Shown here piece after piece: positions 9,632 through 18,344 of a DNA stretch of 64,000 bases; within the stretch, counting starts at the first letter, position 1, and each line of letters opens with the position of its first letter. Location of the stretch: the NCBI GenBank assembly GCA_963724285.1, contig CAVRUD010000035.1:1-64000 (forward strand), read 5' to 3'. The notes under the pieces are model-generated. The model searched no databases. It was not told the DNA's origin and saw nothing but the letters and a program-made list of their open reading frames with translations. Position numbers and translations under genes: made by a program. Source of the stretch: CAVRUD01 sp963724285 (GTDB lineage: Bacteria > Chloroflexota > Chloroflexia > Thermomicrobiales > UBA6265).

Positions 9632-10498
9632 TCAGGCGAACACAACCGTCTTGTTGCCGTGGACCAGGATGCGGTCTTCGACGTGCCAGGCAACTGCCCG
9701 CGAGAGGACCGTCCGCTCGATCCTGCGCCCGATTCGGCGTAGGTCGCCTTCGTCGTGGCGGTGGTCGACCCGCTCCACGTCCTGCTCGATGATCGGCCCC
9801 GCGTCCAGATCCGCCGTCACGTAGTGGGCCGTCGCGCCGATCAGCTTCACCCCGCGCTCGCTCGCCTGCTTGTAGGGCCGCGCCCCGGCGAAAGCCGGCA
9901 GGAACGAGTGATGGATGTTGATGATCCGCTCCCGCCAGCCGGCGATGAAATCGGCCGAGAGGATCTGCATGTAGCGGGCGAGCACGACCACATCCGCCCC
10001 CGACCCCTCCAGTAGGGCAAGCTGACGGCGCTCCGCCTCGACCTTGGTCTCCGGCGTCACCGGCACGTGGTGGAAGGGGATGCCCCACGGCGCCACCAGG
10101 GGGGCCAGATCGGCGTGGTTGCCGATCACGACCGCGATCTCGGCCTGGACGTCGTCGGCCCGCAGGTGCCAGAGCAGCTCCAGCAGGCAGTGGTCCTCCT
10201 TCGAGACGAAGATCGCCAGCCGCTTCGGCACCTCAGCCCGCGCAAACCGCCAGCCCATCCGGTAGCCGTCGGCGATCGGCGCGAACCCCGCTTCCAGATC
10301 TCCCAGCCGGCCGGGCAGATCGGGCAGATCGAACTCCACCCGCAGGAAAAACTGCCCGCCCTCCGGATCGGCCGAGTGCTGATCGGAGTGGACCACGTTC
10401 GCCCCGGCCTCGAACAGAAAGCGCGACACCGCCGCCACGATCCCCGGCCGGTCCGGGCAGGTGACCAGCAGCCGCCCCCGGTCCTCCATTGCTTTCAT
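9632..10498 (-). CDS. purU: Formyltetrahydrofolate deformylase
   Basis: This protein of 288 residues hydrolyses 10-formyl-THF to THF and formate, which balances the one-carbon pool and feeds formate to purine synthesis. An N-terminal ACT domain (residues 1-85, LLVTCPDRPGIVAAVSRFLF) senses amino acids. The C-terminal formyltransferase domain has NIHHSFLPAFAGARPYKQA, with the catalytic Asn and His, and HYVTADLDAGPIIEQD with the catalytic Asp. The length is normal and the frame intact. ATG 10498 gives MKAMEDRGRL; the second Met is an alternative start. Confidence 0.95.
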   Translation of the reverse strand: MKAMEDRGRLLVTCPDRPGIVAAVSRFLFEAGANVVHSDQHSADPEGGQFFLRVEFDLPDLPGRLGDLEAGFAPIADGYRMGWRFARAEVPKRLAIFVSKEDHCLLELLWHLRADDVQAEIAVVIGNHADLAPLVAPWGIPFHHVPVTPETKVEAERRQLALLEGSGADVVVLARYMQILSADFIAGWRERIINIHHSFLPAFAGARPYKQASERGVKLIGATAHYVTADLDAGPIIEQDVERVDHRHDEGDLRRIGRRIERTVLSRAVAWHVEDRILVHGNKTVVFA

Positions 10499-10812
10499 CG
10501 TCTGTTTCTCATTCCTCTGGCCGCGGCGGTCGCCGCTCTATTCGGTTACCTCAACGTCTCGATCGCTCATCCGCGGTGACCGCGTTCGGCCCGCAATCTA
10601 GCACGTCCAGCTTTGACGCAGCCGTGCTAAAACGGCCGTCTTCCGCCGGTTGGCAAAGCCTTTCGGAACCACGTCTGTGCGGAGGTACCGCCGGACGGCG
10701 GGCAGATCCTGGTCACGATCTTCATCGCCGAAGATCTCGCTGGATCACCGGCCACACCAGAGACCGGTGAGTGATCCCGGCTCCGCTCCCATGCTGGGGT
10801 ACCTCATGATGA
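10499..10812. other. Intergenic, nothing recognised
   Basis: No supported ORF, RNA gene or strong hairpin was seen between purU and the PIN toxin. The purU promoter should lie here on the minus strand. Confidence 0.4.
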
Positions 10813-11226
10813 CTATGGTTCGATGCGTGTGACCTCAGGATCACGCCCCAGATGCCGGTCGAAGGAGATGATCGTGTTCAGTTTGAGGTGCTTGGCCAGA
10901 GATAGGTGATAGGAGTCCGCGTAGGAGACACCGGACTCTGCGACCCAGCGTGCGAACGCATCCCGATGGACCCTCTTACCGGGCAGGACGATCCCTGGTA
11001 GGTCCAGAATCGGACGTAACGCGTCTCGGATGGCCGGGCGCGGCACCTTGTAGAGTTTTTCGAGCGTGAAGATCGCCTCGAACACGACGGTGTCGGCCAG
11101 GCGGACGGCCCGTTCGCCTCGCTCGATTGCGTCGAACAATGCGCTGGACCGTGGCGAGCGATCGGGGCGATCGCCCAGAACATGGCGCAGAAGCACGTTC
11201 GTGTCGAGCAGCGCATCCGGCGTCAC
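10813..11226 (-). CDS. vapC: PIN-domain ribonuclease toxin (VapC type)
   Basis: The protein has 137 residues. The PIN-fold acidic residues are visible: Asp in ALLDTNVLLRH near the N-terminus, Glu in VVFEAIFTLEKLY, Asp in VSYADSYHL and Asp in NTIISFDRHLGRD. VapC toxins are Mg-dependent endoribonucleases, usually cutting tRNA or rRNA, and are held in check by the partner antitoxin. The start codon overlaps the stop of the upstream antitoxin gene by four bases, as is typical of translationally coupled toxin-antitoxin pairs. Confidence 0.9.
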   Translation of the reverse strand: MTPDALLDTNVLLRHVLGDRPDRSPRSSALFDAIERGERAVRLADTVVFEAIFTLEKLYKVPRPAIRDALRPILDLPGIVLPGKRVHRDAFARWVAESGVSYADSYHLSLAKHLKLNTIISFDRHLGRDPEVTRIEP

Positions 11227-11501
11227 GGGCCTTCGTCCCCTGCGACCTCAGCAGCAACGGCTTCTTCGAAGGCGGCCCGTTCTTCTTCCGCCGTCAAAGG
11301 CGGGGTTCTCCGGTAGCTCGCCAGCACGCCAGCGGTTTGCTCGGTGACGCTGCGGGCACGGCGGAGCACGACCGCATCGCCGTGGCGTTCGACGGAGATT
11401 CGTTCTCCTTCCTTCAGATCCAGCTCTCGCCGGATCTCAGCCGGAATAGTCACCTGGCCCTTGCGGGTGATGGTGGTTAGCATCACTTTTCTTCCCGCCA
11501 T
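11223..11501 (-). CDS. vapB: AbrB/SpoVT-fold antitoxin (VapB type)
   Basis: The N-terminal swapped-hairpin DNA-binding domain is clear (TTITRKGQVTIPAEIRREL, DLKEGERISVERHGDAVVL). The C-terminal acidic helix (TAEEERAAFEEAVAAEVAGD) should wrap the PIN toxin. Translation from ATG 11501 gives 92 residues; the internal Met at 11483 is an equally good start. The pair is probably autoregulated through the direct repeats just upstream. Confidence 0.9.
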   Translation of the reverse strand: MAGRKVMLTTITRKGQVTIPAEIRRELDLKEGERISVERHGDAVVLRRARSVTEQTAGVLASYRRTPPLTAEEERAAFEEAVAAEVAGDEGP

Positions 11502-11506
11502 CGCAG

Positions 11507-11536
11507 CGTACTACTGGACTCGATCCACGTACTACC
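11507..11536 (-). promoter_or_regulatory. Putative toxin-antitoxin operator (two direct repeats)
   Basis: On the minus strand the sequence AGTAGTACG occurs at 11507-11515 and GGTAGTACG at 11528-11536, 21 bases apart, which is two helical turns. They sit immediately upstream of the antitoxin start, where VapB/VapC complexes normally bind their own promoter. Confidence 0.5.
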
Positions 11537-11821
11537 TCATTTCAATAGTGTAGTGCGTCGAAGCGAGCGGATGCACCCTCAGCGCGATGCCGGTTGGCGC
11601 AAACACCACGGGGCGAGCGCCAAACCTGGCGCCCGCCCCGCGGTCGGAGATGGGGGAGAGATGGGAGAGGGTGACCGGCTCGCACGGGAAGGTGGGAGGG
11701 GAGGGGTGTGCGAGCCGGTGGGGAGGGATGGAATGCCAGCGCGCGGGGGAGGGTGGTGGCTGGAGTCGCGCGCTGGTTGGGCAACGAGCCGAGTCGAAGA
11801 GCGGTGGGTTGCGGTGAAGGG
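11537..11821. other. Intergenic with hairpins
   Basis: No gene is supported. The region holds a 12-bp stem (11674-11685 with 11708-11719) downstream of the minus-strand propeller gene, and a smaller stem around 11618-11640. The rest is purine-rich GGGAGAGG sequence. Confidence 0.4.
11674..11719 (-). terminator. Hairpin downstream of the beta-propeller gene
   Basis: ACCGGCTCGCAC (11674-11685) pairs perfectly with GTGCGAGCCGGT (11708-11719). It lies about 100 bases after the stop at 11822 on the minus strand. No clear U-tract follows. Confidence 0.45.
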
Positions 11822-12952
11822 TTAGTAGCCGCCCTCTTCTTCGCCGGCCTTGTACTCCTTGTAGTACAGGTAGCCGTTCTCGCCGGTGTAGGTCAGGTAG
11901 TAGGCGTCGTCGTACTCGTAGGTGTACGGGTCGTAGGCGTAGTTGTCGCCCAGGTCGGCCCATTCGCCGTATTCGCCGTCGTAGGTCGTGTAGTAGGCGT
12001 GGCCGTCCTCAGCGGTGACGATCAGGTGCTGGACGCCGTCGTACTCGTAGGCGTGCGGCTGGCCCTTGGCCTTCGCCGGGACCTCGGCCTCGTAGGCCTT
12101 CCAGCCGCTCCAGCTTTCGCCGTCGAAGGTGTTCCAGTTCGGGGCGCCGTCGGTCGTGATCGCGTAGGCGTAGAGCGTGTCGTCCTCGGAGTAGCCGATC
12201 GCGTACGGGGAGTCGGCGTACTCGTAGACGTCGGCCTCGTAGGGCAGCTCCTTGGCTCCCGTCCAGCCGTCCTCGTTGTAGCGGTTCCAGTAGACCTTGC
12301 CGTCGGTGCCGGTCCAGAAGACGTTGTTGTAGCCGCCCCATTCGACCGCGTACGGCTGGTACCAGGCGGCCAGGTAGTCGTCGTTCACCGGGGTCCAGTC
12401 GGACCACTCGGCCCCGTCGTAGGTCTTCTGGTAGAGGTAGCTGTCGTCGGCGACGCCGTACAGGTAGAGGGTGTCCTCGTAGACGTAGGTGTAGGGGGCG
12501 GCGGCGAAGGTGTACTCGCCGGCCAGGTTTTCCCAGCCGCTCCACTCGGAGCCGTCGTAGCCGTTGTGGTAGATGCCGCCGTCCTCGCTGCCGTAGAAGA
12601 CGTAGTTGGCGTCGTTGTAGACGACCGCCGCCGGGTCCCACTTGTACTCGGCCTCCTGGTCTTCCCAGGTGTAGTAGTCGCTCCACTCGGTGCCGTCGTA
12701 GGTGACGTAGGAGCCCGTGCCGTCCTTGCCGGTCCCGTAGATGTAGGCGGTATCGTCGTAGGTGATCTCGTAGGGGCTGGCCGCGTACTCGTAGTCCTCG
12801 TAGCCGCCGCCCTTGACCTGGCCGCCCCCTTCGAAGGTGCCATCGGCCGCGAACGCGCCGAGAATGCCGCCCAAACTCACCGTCGCGCCCAGCGCAAGGG
12901 CAATCGCCCCCCGCCGGACATTGAGATAGCCGTCCACCAGACTGGTCTTCAT
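11822..12952 (-). CDS. Secreted Tyr/Trp-rich beta-propeller protein (PLL-lectin-like)
   Basis: From ATG 12952, which follows GGAGGAG, the protein has 376 residues. A signal peptide (GAIALALGATVSLGGILGAF) precedes seven repeats of about 50 residues, each with a YxxYDGxxWSxW core: for example YVTYDGTEWSDY, YHNGYDGSEWSGW, YQKTYDGAEWSDW, NWNTFDGESWSGW and YYTTYDGEYGEW. This is the pattern of Trp-rich PLL/tachylectin-type seven-bladed propellers, many of which bind sugars such as fucose. Composition is extreme in Tyr, Asp and Glu, giving an acidic exported protein. Ligand and role are unknown. The frame is intact. The longer upstream start at 13012 lacks a ribosome site. Confidence 0.8.
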   Translation of the reverse strand: MKTSLVDGYLNVRRGAIALALGATVSLGGILGAFAADGTFEGGGQVKGGGYEDYEYAASPYEITYDDTAYIYGTGKDGTGSYVTYDGTEWSDYYTWEDQEAEYKWDPAAVVYNDANYVFYGSEDGGIYHNGYDGSEWSGWENLAGEYTFAAAPYTYVYEDTLYLYGVADDSYLYQKTYDGAEWSDWTPVNDDYLAAWYQPYAVEWGGYNNVFWTGTDGKVYWNRYNEDGWTGAKELPYEADVYEYADSPYAIGYSEDDTLYAYAITTDGAPNWNTFDGESWSGWKAYEAEVPAKAKGQPHAYEYDGVQHLIVTAEDGHAYYTTYDGEYGEWADLGDNYAYDPYTYEYDDAYYLTYTGENGYLYYKEYKAGEEEGGY

Positions 12953-13449
12953 CCGGTACTCCTCCATGAGCGTGTCGAACGAGACAAACGGACGATCGGA
13001 CAACTGGACCAAAGAATGGCCGGCGCGCAGGGCGTCCGGCGGCTGTGATGAAGGTGGATCGGCCGGCCCCTGCGTGGTGGGGCCTCACAAGATGGGGCCG
13101 GTCGATCCGATGTATGTAGATTGCCGGAATCGCGAATCCCGTTCATCCGCACGACTGCCCATTCGCAAAAATCACCGTGGTGATGCCCGCATAGGTGAAC
13201 TTGCCTACGTCCCGCCCCGCGTCCGTCCTCCGCTTAATCTGGACCGTGCATCTCTCCCGGGTTTTCCTGTGGATTCGGCCCGCTTCACCCCAAGAACGCC
13301 GTCGGATGTTCTCCTAAGCGTCGCGGCCGACTCCATGGCTGAGCATGGACCACCCACGGCGGCGACCTGGCGGTTGATAGAGCGTACGCGTTCCCTGCCC
13401 AAGACCGCGTTAAGATGACCCTGGGTGCCAAGATGAACGGGAGGCTCTG
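12953..13449. other. Intergenic between divergent genes
   Basis: No supported gene was found. The region must hold the promoters of the propeller gene (minus) and the HIT gene (plus); no strong promoter match was recognised. Confidence 0.4.
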
Positions 13450-13923
13450 ATGGACGACTGCGTCTTCTGCGAGATCGTGGCGGGGCGAGCGCCGGCCAGT
13501 ATCGTCTGGGCAGACGACGCGGTGGTCGCGTTCATGGATCTCCGGCAGCCGACCGAGGCCCACGTCCTCGTCGTGCCCCGGATGCACGTCGAGACCATCG
13601 ATGCCCTGCCGCTTGACCTCGCCGGCCGCCTCATGCGGGGAGTAGTGCTCACCGCGCGGGCCGTGCGCCAGACGCTCCAGCCGGCGGGACTGAGCCTCTC
13701 GCAGTCAAACGGCGAGGCCGCGGGCCAGGAGGTGCCGCACGTCCACCTCCACCTGCTGACCCGCGACCTTGGAGACGGCCTCCTCCGCGTCTACCCGGGC
13801 AAGCCAACCCTCCCCGATCGCGCCGCGCTCGACGCCCTCGCTGCCCGCATCGCCGCCGGGTTTTCTTCCCCGAGCGACGGACAAGACGGCGGGCGTCTCG
13901 GCATATCAGGAGCAGCTACCTAG
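13450..13923 (+). CDS. HIT-family nucleotide hydrolase/transferase
   Basis: The protein has 157 residues. It opens with DDCVFCEIVAGRAPASIVW (the zinc-binding CxxC region of Hint proteins) and carries the histidine triad in EVPHVHLHLLTRD. HIT proteins hydrolyse nucleoside phosphoramidates or dinucleoside polyphosphates through a His-AMP intermediate. ATG 13450 follows GGGAGG. The gene converges with tenA, leaving only nine bases between the stops. The frame is intact. Confidence 0.9.
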   Translation: MDDCVFCEIVAGRAPASIVWADDAVVAFMDLRQPTEAHVLVVPRMHVETIDALPLDLAGRLMRGVVLTARAVRQTLQPAGLSLSQSNGEAAGQEVPHVHLHLLTRDLGDGLLRVYPGKPTLPDRAALDALAARIAAGFSSPSDGQDGGRLGISGAAT

Positions 13924-13932
13924 CCTTGGCAC

Positions 13933-14625
13933 CTACTCCGGCCACCCTTCCCGCCGCCACGCCATCTCCCAGAACGCCAGCTCATACCGCGCCGAGGTGA
14001 GAAAAGCGGTCTCGACCCGGGCCAGCGCCGCCGCCGGCAACCCATCACAGGCCATATCGAGCAGTTCCCGGCACCAAGCGGCCAGGTCGGCAAACCCCGG
14101 GTCGGCGTACGTCTCGATCCAGCGGGCGTAGCGGGGCTCGTCCGGCAAGCCTCGCGCTTTCAACTCTTGCCCCAGATCGCTGTATCCCCACATGCACGGC
14201 AGGATCGCGCCCAGCAGTTCCGCGTACTCCCCCAGCGATGCCGTGCGCAACAGAAAGTCGCAGTAGCCGCGCGTCGTCGGGGCAGGCTCCTCCGCCTCCA
14301 GATCCGCCTCGGTAATTCCAAACTCCGCCACGTACGAGCGGTGCAGCGCCATCTCCCCGCCGATCGTCTCGCCGAGCAGCGTCGCGAACCGGGCCATCGT
14401 CGCCAGGTCCGGCGCCCGTGCCGCCGCCAGGGCAAACACCCGGCAGTAGTCGATCAGAAAGCGGTAATCCTGGCGCAGCCAGAACCCGAAGATCTCGGGG
14501 TCGAGCGTCCCCACCCCGATCCCGCGCACCAGCGGATGGTTCCGCTGCGCCGCCCAGATCGGCGCGGCCAGGGCGTACAGGTGGGCGCTGACACGTTGGG
14601 GCTGACGGGTCGCGCCACTCGTCAC
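13933..14625 (-). CDS. tenA: TenA/THI-4 family aminopyrimidine aminohydrolase (thiaminase II)
   Basis: The protein has 230 residues and is all helical. Conserved features include NHPLVRGIGVGTLDPEIFGF, WLRQDYRFLIDYCRVFA, AILPCMWGYSDLG with the active-site Cys, YADPGFADLAAWCR and RYELAFWEMAW with the conserved Tyr-Glu. TenA hydrolyses aminopyrimidine breakdown products of thiamin to HMP for salvage. GTG 14625, preceded by AGGAGAGG, is the preferred start; the longer ORF from 14694 adds an unsupported N-terminus. The ABC permease at 18345-19167 belongs to a family that includes thiamin-precursor importers, but linkage is only suggestive. Confidence 0.92.
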   Translation of the reverse strand: MTSGATRQPQRVSAHLYALAAPIWAAQRNHPLVRGIGVGTLDPEIFGFWLRQDYRFLIDYCRVFALAAARAPDLATMARFATLLGETIGGEMALHRSYVAEFGITEADLEAEEPAPTTRGYCDFLLRTASLGEYAELLGAILPCMWGYSDLGQELKARGLPDEPRYARWIETYADPGFADLAAWCRELLDMACDGLPAAALARVETAFLTSARYELAFWEMAWRREGWPE

Positions 14626-14668
14626 AAGACCTCTCCTACAGGGTAACGCGGGAACGGACTGCACCAAC

Positions 14669-15036
14669 CTATGCCAACGGGCGCTGCCGGACACTTCGCG
14701 GTTTGATGGTCGTGAACATTCCTTCTAGTTTCGCGTCGTAATCCTGCATCAGGGCCAGGATGCGGAGCGCAGGTTCTTCGTTTAAATCTGGATCGAGGTG
14801 ACAGAAAACGACGCCCCATGGCGCCGGGAGCCCTTGCCGGAAGACCAGATCACCATAGTCTGCGTCGAGCGTGAGCAGAATGCGCTGGTCGCGTGCCGCC
14901 CATCGGAGAACATCGGGGTCGGCCGAGCGCGGTGCAACCTCTTTGACCCAGGTGACATCCTCCTTGCGTGGCCGGCATCGCGAATGAGGCGAACGCTGGG
15001 ACCGGGAACGTTCTCATCGGCGAGGAAGCGCGGCAC
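14669..15036 (-). pseudogene. DUF5615 (Mut7-C/PIN-like) protein, frame broken
   Basis: From GTG 15036 the reading is FLADENVPGPSVRLIRDAGH, then after a frame change near 14960 VTWVKEVAPRSADPDVLRWA, LLTLDADYGDLVF and GVVFCHLD, to TAG 14669. The ADEN, Asp-rich LDADYGD and length of about 121 residues match DUF5615, the presumed PIN-like toxin partner of DUF433 antitoxins. It overlaps the DUF433 gene by 23 bases. One indel restores the full protein. Confidence 0.75.
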
Positions 15037-15331
15037 GCACCCCCGCCTTTCGCGCAGGGAGGGGAACGCTAAAGAGGCGCTGCTCGCTCACGACTTCGGC
15101 CGCGAACGCGTAAATCGCCAGCAGCGCGTCTCGGCTCAGCCCTGGGTATGCGTCCAGCACCTCCTCCTCCGTCCACCCCGAGGCTAGCAATCCCAGCACG
15201 TGCTCGACGGCAATTCGGGTTCCCACCACGACGGGCTTCCCGGCGAGCACCTCGCGCTACGCCTCGATGAAATCTTCCCATTCGATCGGGTCAACGCCGG
15301 CTTCACGGGTTCGCGTTTCGCTCTCACTCAT
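15014..15331 (-). pseudogene. DUF433 antitoxin with in-frame stop
   Basis: ATG 15331 opens MSESETRTREAGVDPIEWED and continues FIEA, then TAG, then REVLAGKPVVVGTRIAVEHV and GWTEEEVLDAYPGLSRDALL in the same frame. DUF433 proteins normally begin WxxFIEADPEVLAGKPVVxGTRI, so the upstream part belongs to the gene and the TAG (15257-15259) interrupts it. A single base change (TAC to TAG) would explain this. Translation could restart at GTG 15250. DUF433 forms a winged-helix antitoxin to DUF5615. Confidence 0.75.
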
Positions 15332-15482
15332 CTCAGGTCACCTTTCCCGGACAACCGTCCGGCCCGCGTTCGCAATGATAGCGTGGCTGCTGGGCTGACG
15401 AATCGCCGGTATTCGGGTTCTACAGGACGACGCCAGCCGTTCCGAGGCGGCCGCCGGCACCGCACGAGAAACAGGAGCTCCC

Positions 15483-15914
15483 ATGCGCGTCCGCGATCTC
15501 TATCCCCTCATCACCACCCCGGCGCTCGACGCCACCCGCGACTTCTACGTTACCCACTTCGGCTTCACCGTCGTCTTCGAAGCCTCCTGGTTCGTCTACC
15601 TCTCCGGCGAACCCGACGGCAACGGACGCGGCGCTGTCGTGGCCTTCATGCACCCCGATCACCCCTCGCGCCCGCCCGGCCCGGAGCCCTTCGACGGCCG
15701 CGGCATGATCCTCACCATCGAGGTCGCCGACGCCGAAGCCGCCTACGCCGCCCTGGCCGCCAGCGACGCCCCCATCGTCCATCCCCTGACCGACGAACCC
15801 TGGGGCCAGCGCCGCTTCATGACCACGGACCCCGCCGGCGTCCTCGTCGACATTGTCGAACAGCGCGAACCGGCGGACGGTTACTGGGACCAGTTCCCCC
15901 CACCGGCGCGCTAG
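15483..15914 (+). CDS. VOC-superfamily protein (glyoxalase/bleomycin-resistance fold)
   Basis: The protein has 143 residues with paired beta-alpha-beta-beta-beta modules: LYPLITTPALDATRDFYVTH, FGFTVVFEASWFVYLSG, MILTIEVADAEAAYAALAAS and RRFMTTDPAGVLVDIVEQ. VOC proteins bind a divalent metal and act as lyases, dioxygenases or drug-binding proteins; which of these applies is unclear. ATG 15483 follows AGGAG. A cluster of hairpins lies just downstream. Confidence 0.88.
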   Translation: MRVRDLYPLITTPALDATRDFYVTHFGFTVVFEASWFVYLSGEPDGNGRGAVVAFMHPDHPSRPPGPEPFDGRGMILTIEVADAEAAYAALAASDAPIVHPLTDEPWGQRRFMTTDPAGVLVDIVEQREPADGYWDQFPPPAR

Positions 15915-15934
15915 CGCTGCACCAAGCCACCCCT

Positions 15935-16077
15935 CTCCCAATCCTGGGAGAGTGGACGGGAAAAACCCCCGAACTGATCGCGGGCGAATCGATCGCCGCC
16001 CTGCTCCCAATCCTGGGAGAGGGGACGAAAAAAGCCCCCCCTCCCAGCATTGGGAGAGGGGGGTTGGGGGGTGAGGG
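15935..16077. repeat. Cluster of CTCCCAAT..TGGGAG hairpins
   Basis: Three short palindromes of the type CTCCCAATCCTGGGAG occur in 140 bases, ending with CCCCCCTCCCAGCATTGGGA and its complement. The same family is found at 40375-40512. They lie between convergent genes and could terminate transcription from both sides. Confidence 0.55.
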
Positions 16078-16087
16078 CCGTTCTCCC

Positions 16088-17097
16088 CTACGGCTCCTCC
16101 ACCGTCCAGTCAAACTCCACGCTGCACTCGTCCTCGTCCTCCGTCTCGTGGGTCAGCGTGCCCGCCGCTTCCCCGTCCGCGAAGGTCCCCGTCACCACCG
16201 TGGACTCGTCGGAGAATTCGGTCTCGAACACGAACTCGCCGTCCTCGATCGGCGCCGGGTCGGAGACGGCCGACGAGGCAAACACCGGTTCCCCATTGCA
16301 CTCGTAGGCGTAGGAGACCGATGAGATGCCGCCGTCCTGGATCGTCAAGCTGAAGGGCTCGCCGTCCTCCGACTCCCCTTCCCACGTGCCGTCGGCAATC
16401 TCGGCGTCGCCGTCCGCGTCGTTCCCCGCGTCGGTCTGATCCGGGTCGTCCTGCTCGTCCTGCTCGTCCGGATCGGCCGTCGCGGTTGCATCCTCGTCGG
16501 CTTCGTCATCATCGTCGCGCTCGGCGCGTCCAACCCCTCGAGCAGATCATCCCGCTCAGAGATCTCGTCCTCGTAGTCGTCGACCGGTGCGTCGTGGATG
16601 ATCACCAGCGTCACGCCGTCGCCGAGGGCGCGGCATTCCAGGTAGCGGATGTAGTCGCCCTCTTCGCCGTCCTCGAACTCGAAGGTGTAGGAGAAGCTGG
16701 CCCAGACGAGATCGTCTTCTTCCCCGTCGGCGTCGGGCTCGTCGTAGGGCTCGATAGCGGAGAAGGCGTCGTTGTCTTCCATCCCCGCCAGGTAGTCGTC
16801 GACGCAGTCGTCGAGGTCGTTTTCGTCGTAATCCGGATCGCCGATCAGGGCAACGTTGCTGATCCCGTTCCCCAGGTAGAGGGTGTCGTAGGGATCGTCC
16901 TCGTCCTCGTCCTCCTGGACAACCTCCCACTCGCCCGTGTCGTAGGTCAGGGTGTACCCGTATTGCTCGCTCTCGTAGGTCTCCTCATCGTCCTGGGCCG
17001 CGGCCACGCCCGCTCGCCCGCCGAGCAACGGCACCATCAAGGCAGCCAGCAAGAAAAGCACGCCTACAAATCGTCCACTGTGGCGCATCCGTCTCAT
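16088..17097 (-). pseudogene. Acidic secreted protein of unknown function, frame broken
   Basis: A signal peptide (FVGVLFLLAALMVPLLGGRA, then AAAQ) leads into an Asp/Glu-rich domain (YGYTLTYDTGEWEVVQ, NVALIGDPDYDENDLDDCVD, LECRALGDGVTLVIIHDAPV). A frame change near 16525 leads to a highly acidic linker and a second domain (DGTWEGESEDGEPFSLTIQD, GEFVFETEFSDESTVVTGTF) ending EFDWTVEEP. The second part looks like a small beta-sandwich similar to exported lipocalin-like domains. It is probably extracellular; there is no known function. Confidence 0.7.
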
Positions 17098-17127
17098 CCC
17101 CACGTTCCGCTCTCCCGCGTCTCTCAC

Positions 17128-17476
17128 GTCCGGCGCTCGCGCAACGGCACGGCATCGCCTCGGCGTTCCGTGGACGGGCCCTTTCCGCTGGTTGATCGAG
17201 CGACCCGAGTATAGGCAACCGCTCGCTCACCCGCAACGCACCATCGCCCCAAACGCCTTGCCGCCCCGGAACAAGTGCCCGACGAGCGCTACGGTCCGAC
17301 CGCCCACGCCGGGACCGCAACGTCGCCAGGCAACCGTGATCACCCACGTGTGCGCCTTGACAAGCCTCACCGAGCTGAGATTCACATGACGATCCATGGG
17401 AGTAGACTGGGTGTGCGTCGCCGACCGAAGCCGGGCGGCGTGGGCGCCGGGTGGTTCTCCCGGGCCGGGAGGATGC
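17128..17476. other. Intergenic between divergent genes
   Basis: Nothing beyond the expected divergent promoters was recognised. Confidence 0.4.
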
Positions 17477-18301
17477 ATGGAGCGCGCGATCGTCGACGGC
17501 ATCACGCTCGAATACAGGGTTGCAGGCGCGGGTGAGCCCGTGGTGACCATCCACGGCTCGTTCATCGCCGATGCGTTTTGGCCGCTGCTGGCCGATCCGG
17601 TCCTGACCGACCGATACCGGCTCATCGCCTACCGCCGCCGTGGCTACGCCGGCAGCACCCAGATCCCTGCCCCAGGCAGCATCGGAGAGCAGGCCGCAGA
17701 CTGCCGGGCGTTAATGCTCTACCTGGGCATCGAGCGGGCGCACGTCGTCGGCCATTCGTTCGGCGGCTGCGTCGCCCTCCAACTTGCCCTGAACTCCCCG
17801 TCCATCGTCCATTCCCTTGCCCTGCTGGAGCCTGCTTTGATGATCGGGGCAAGCGCGCAGTCGTATCGGGCAGCGTTGGTGCAGGGCGGACAGCGCTACG
17901 AGGGGGCGGGCGCGGCGGTAGCAGTGGACGAAGCGCTGCAGGCACGATGTCCCGGGTACCGGGAGCACCTCGACCGGGTTCTTCCCGGGGCCTTCGCCCA
18001 GGCGGTGGCCGACGCGGGGACCGCCTTCGGGATCGACCACCGTCACCTCCTGGATTGGCAGTTCACCGACGCAGAGGCTCGCGGCATCGCTCAGCCGGTG
18101 CTCAGCGTGCTCGGTGGCAAGAGCGAGGAGCTCTGGCCTCGCTTCGGCGAAACGCACCGCCTCTTGTTGGCGTGGCTCCCGCAGGCCACGGGCTTCGTCC
18201 TTCCCAACGCCACCCATCTTCTCCAGGTAGAGCAGCCGAGCGCCATGGCCGAGGGACTCGCCGCCTTCTTCGCGCGCCACCCGCTTCCGGATCGCACCTG
18301 A
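17477..18301 (+). CDS. Alpha/beta hydrolase
   Basis: The protein has 274 residues. ATG 17477 follows GGGAGG. It shows EPVVTIHGSFIADAFWPLL (oxyanion loop), the nucleophile elbow VVGHSFGGCVALQL with Ser, LSVLGGKSEELWPRF with the acid region and LPNATHLLQVEQP with the catalytic His. These are hydrolases of esters, lactones or related bonds; the substrate cannot be deduced. The frame is intact. An in-frame upstream ATG at 17396 lacks a ribosome site. Confidence 0.9.
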   Translation: MERAIVDGITLEYRVAGAGEPVVTIHGSFIADAFWPLLADPVLTDRYRLIAYRRRGYAGSTQIPAPGSIGEQAADCRALMLYLGIERAHVVGHSFGGCVALQLALNSPSIVHSLALLEPALMIGASAQSYRAALVQGGQRYEGAGAAVAVDEALQARCPGYREHLDRVLPGAFAQAVADAGTAFGIDHRHLLDWQFTDAEARGIAQPVLSVLGGKSEELWPRFGETHRLLLAWLPQATGFVLPNATHLLQVEQPSAMAEGLAAFFARHPLPDRT

Positions 18302-18344
18302 ACCACGCCGGACCTCCCATAGCCCATCCCTTACTTAGGTCCCT

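Noticed and set aside
11708..13048. A 446-codon plus-strand ORF rich in Val and Gly
   Set aside because: It is a shadow of the propeller gene, whose minus-strand frame has clear repeats, a signal peptide and a ribosome site.
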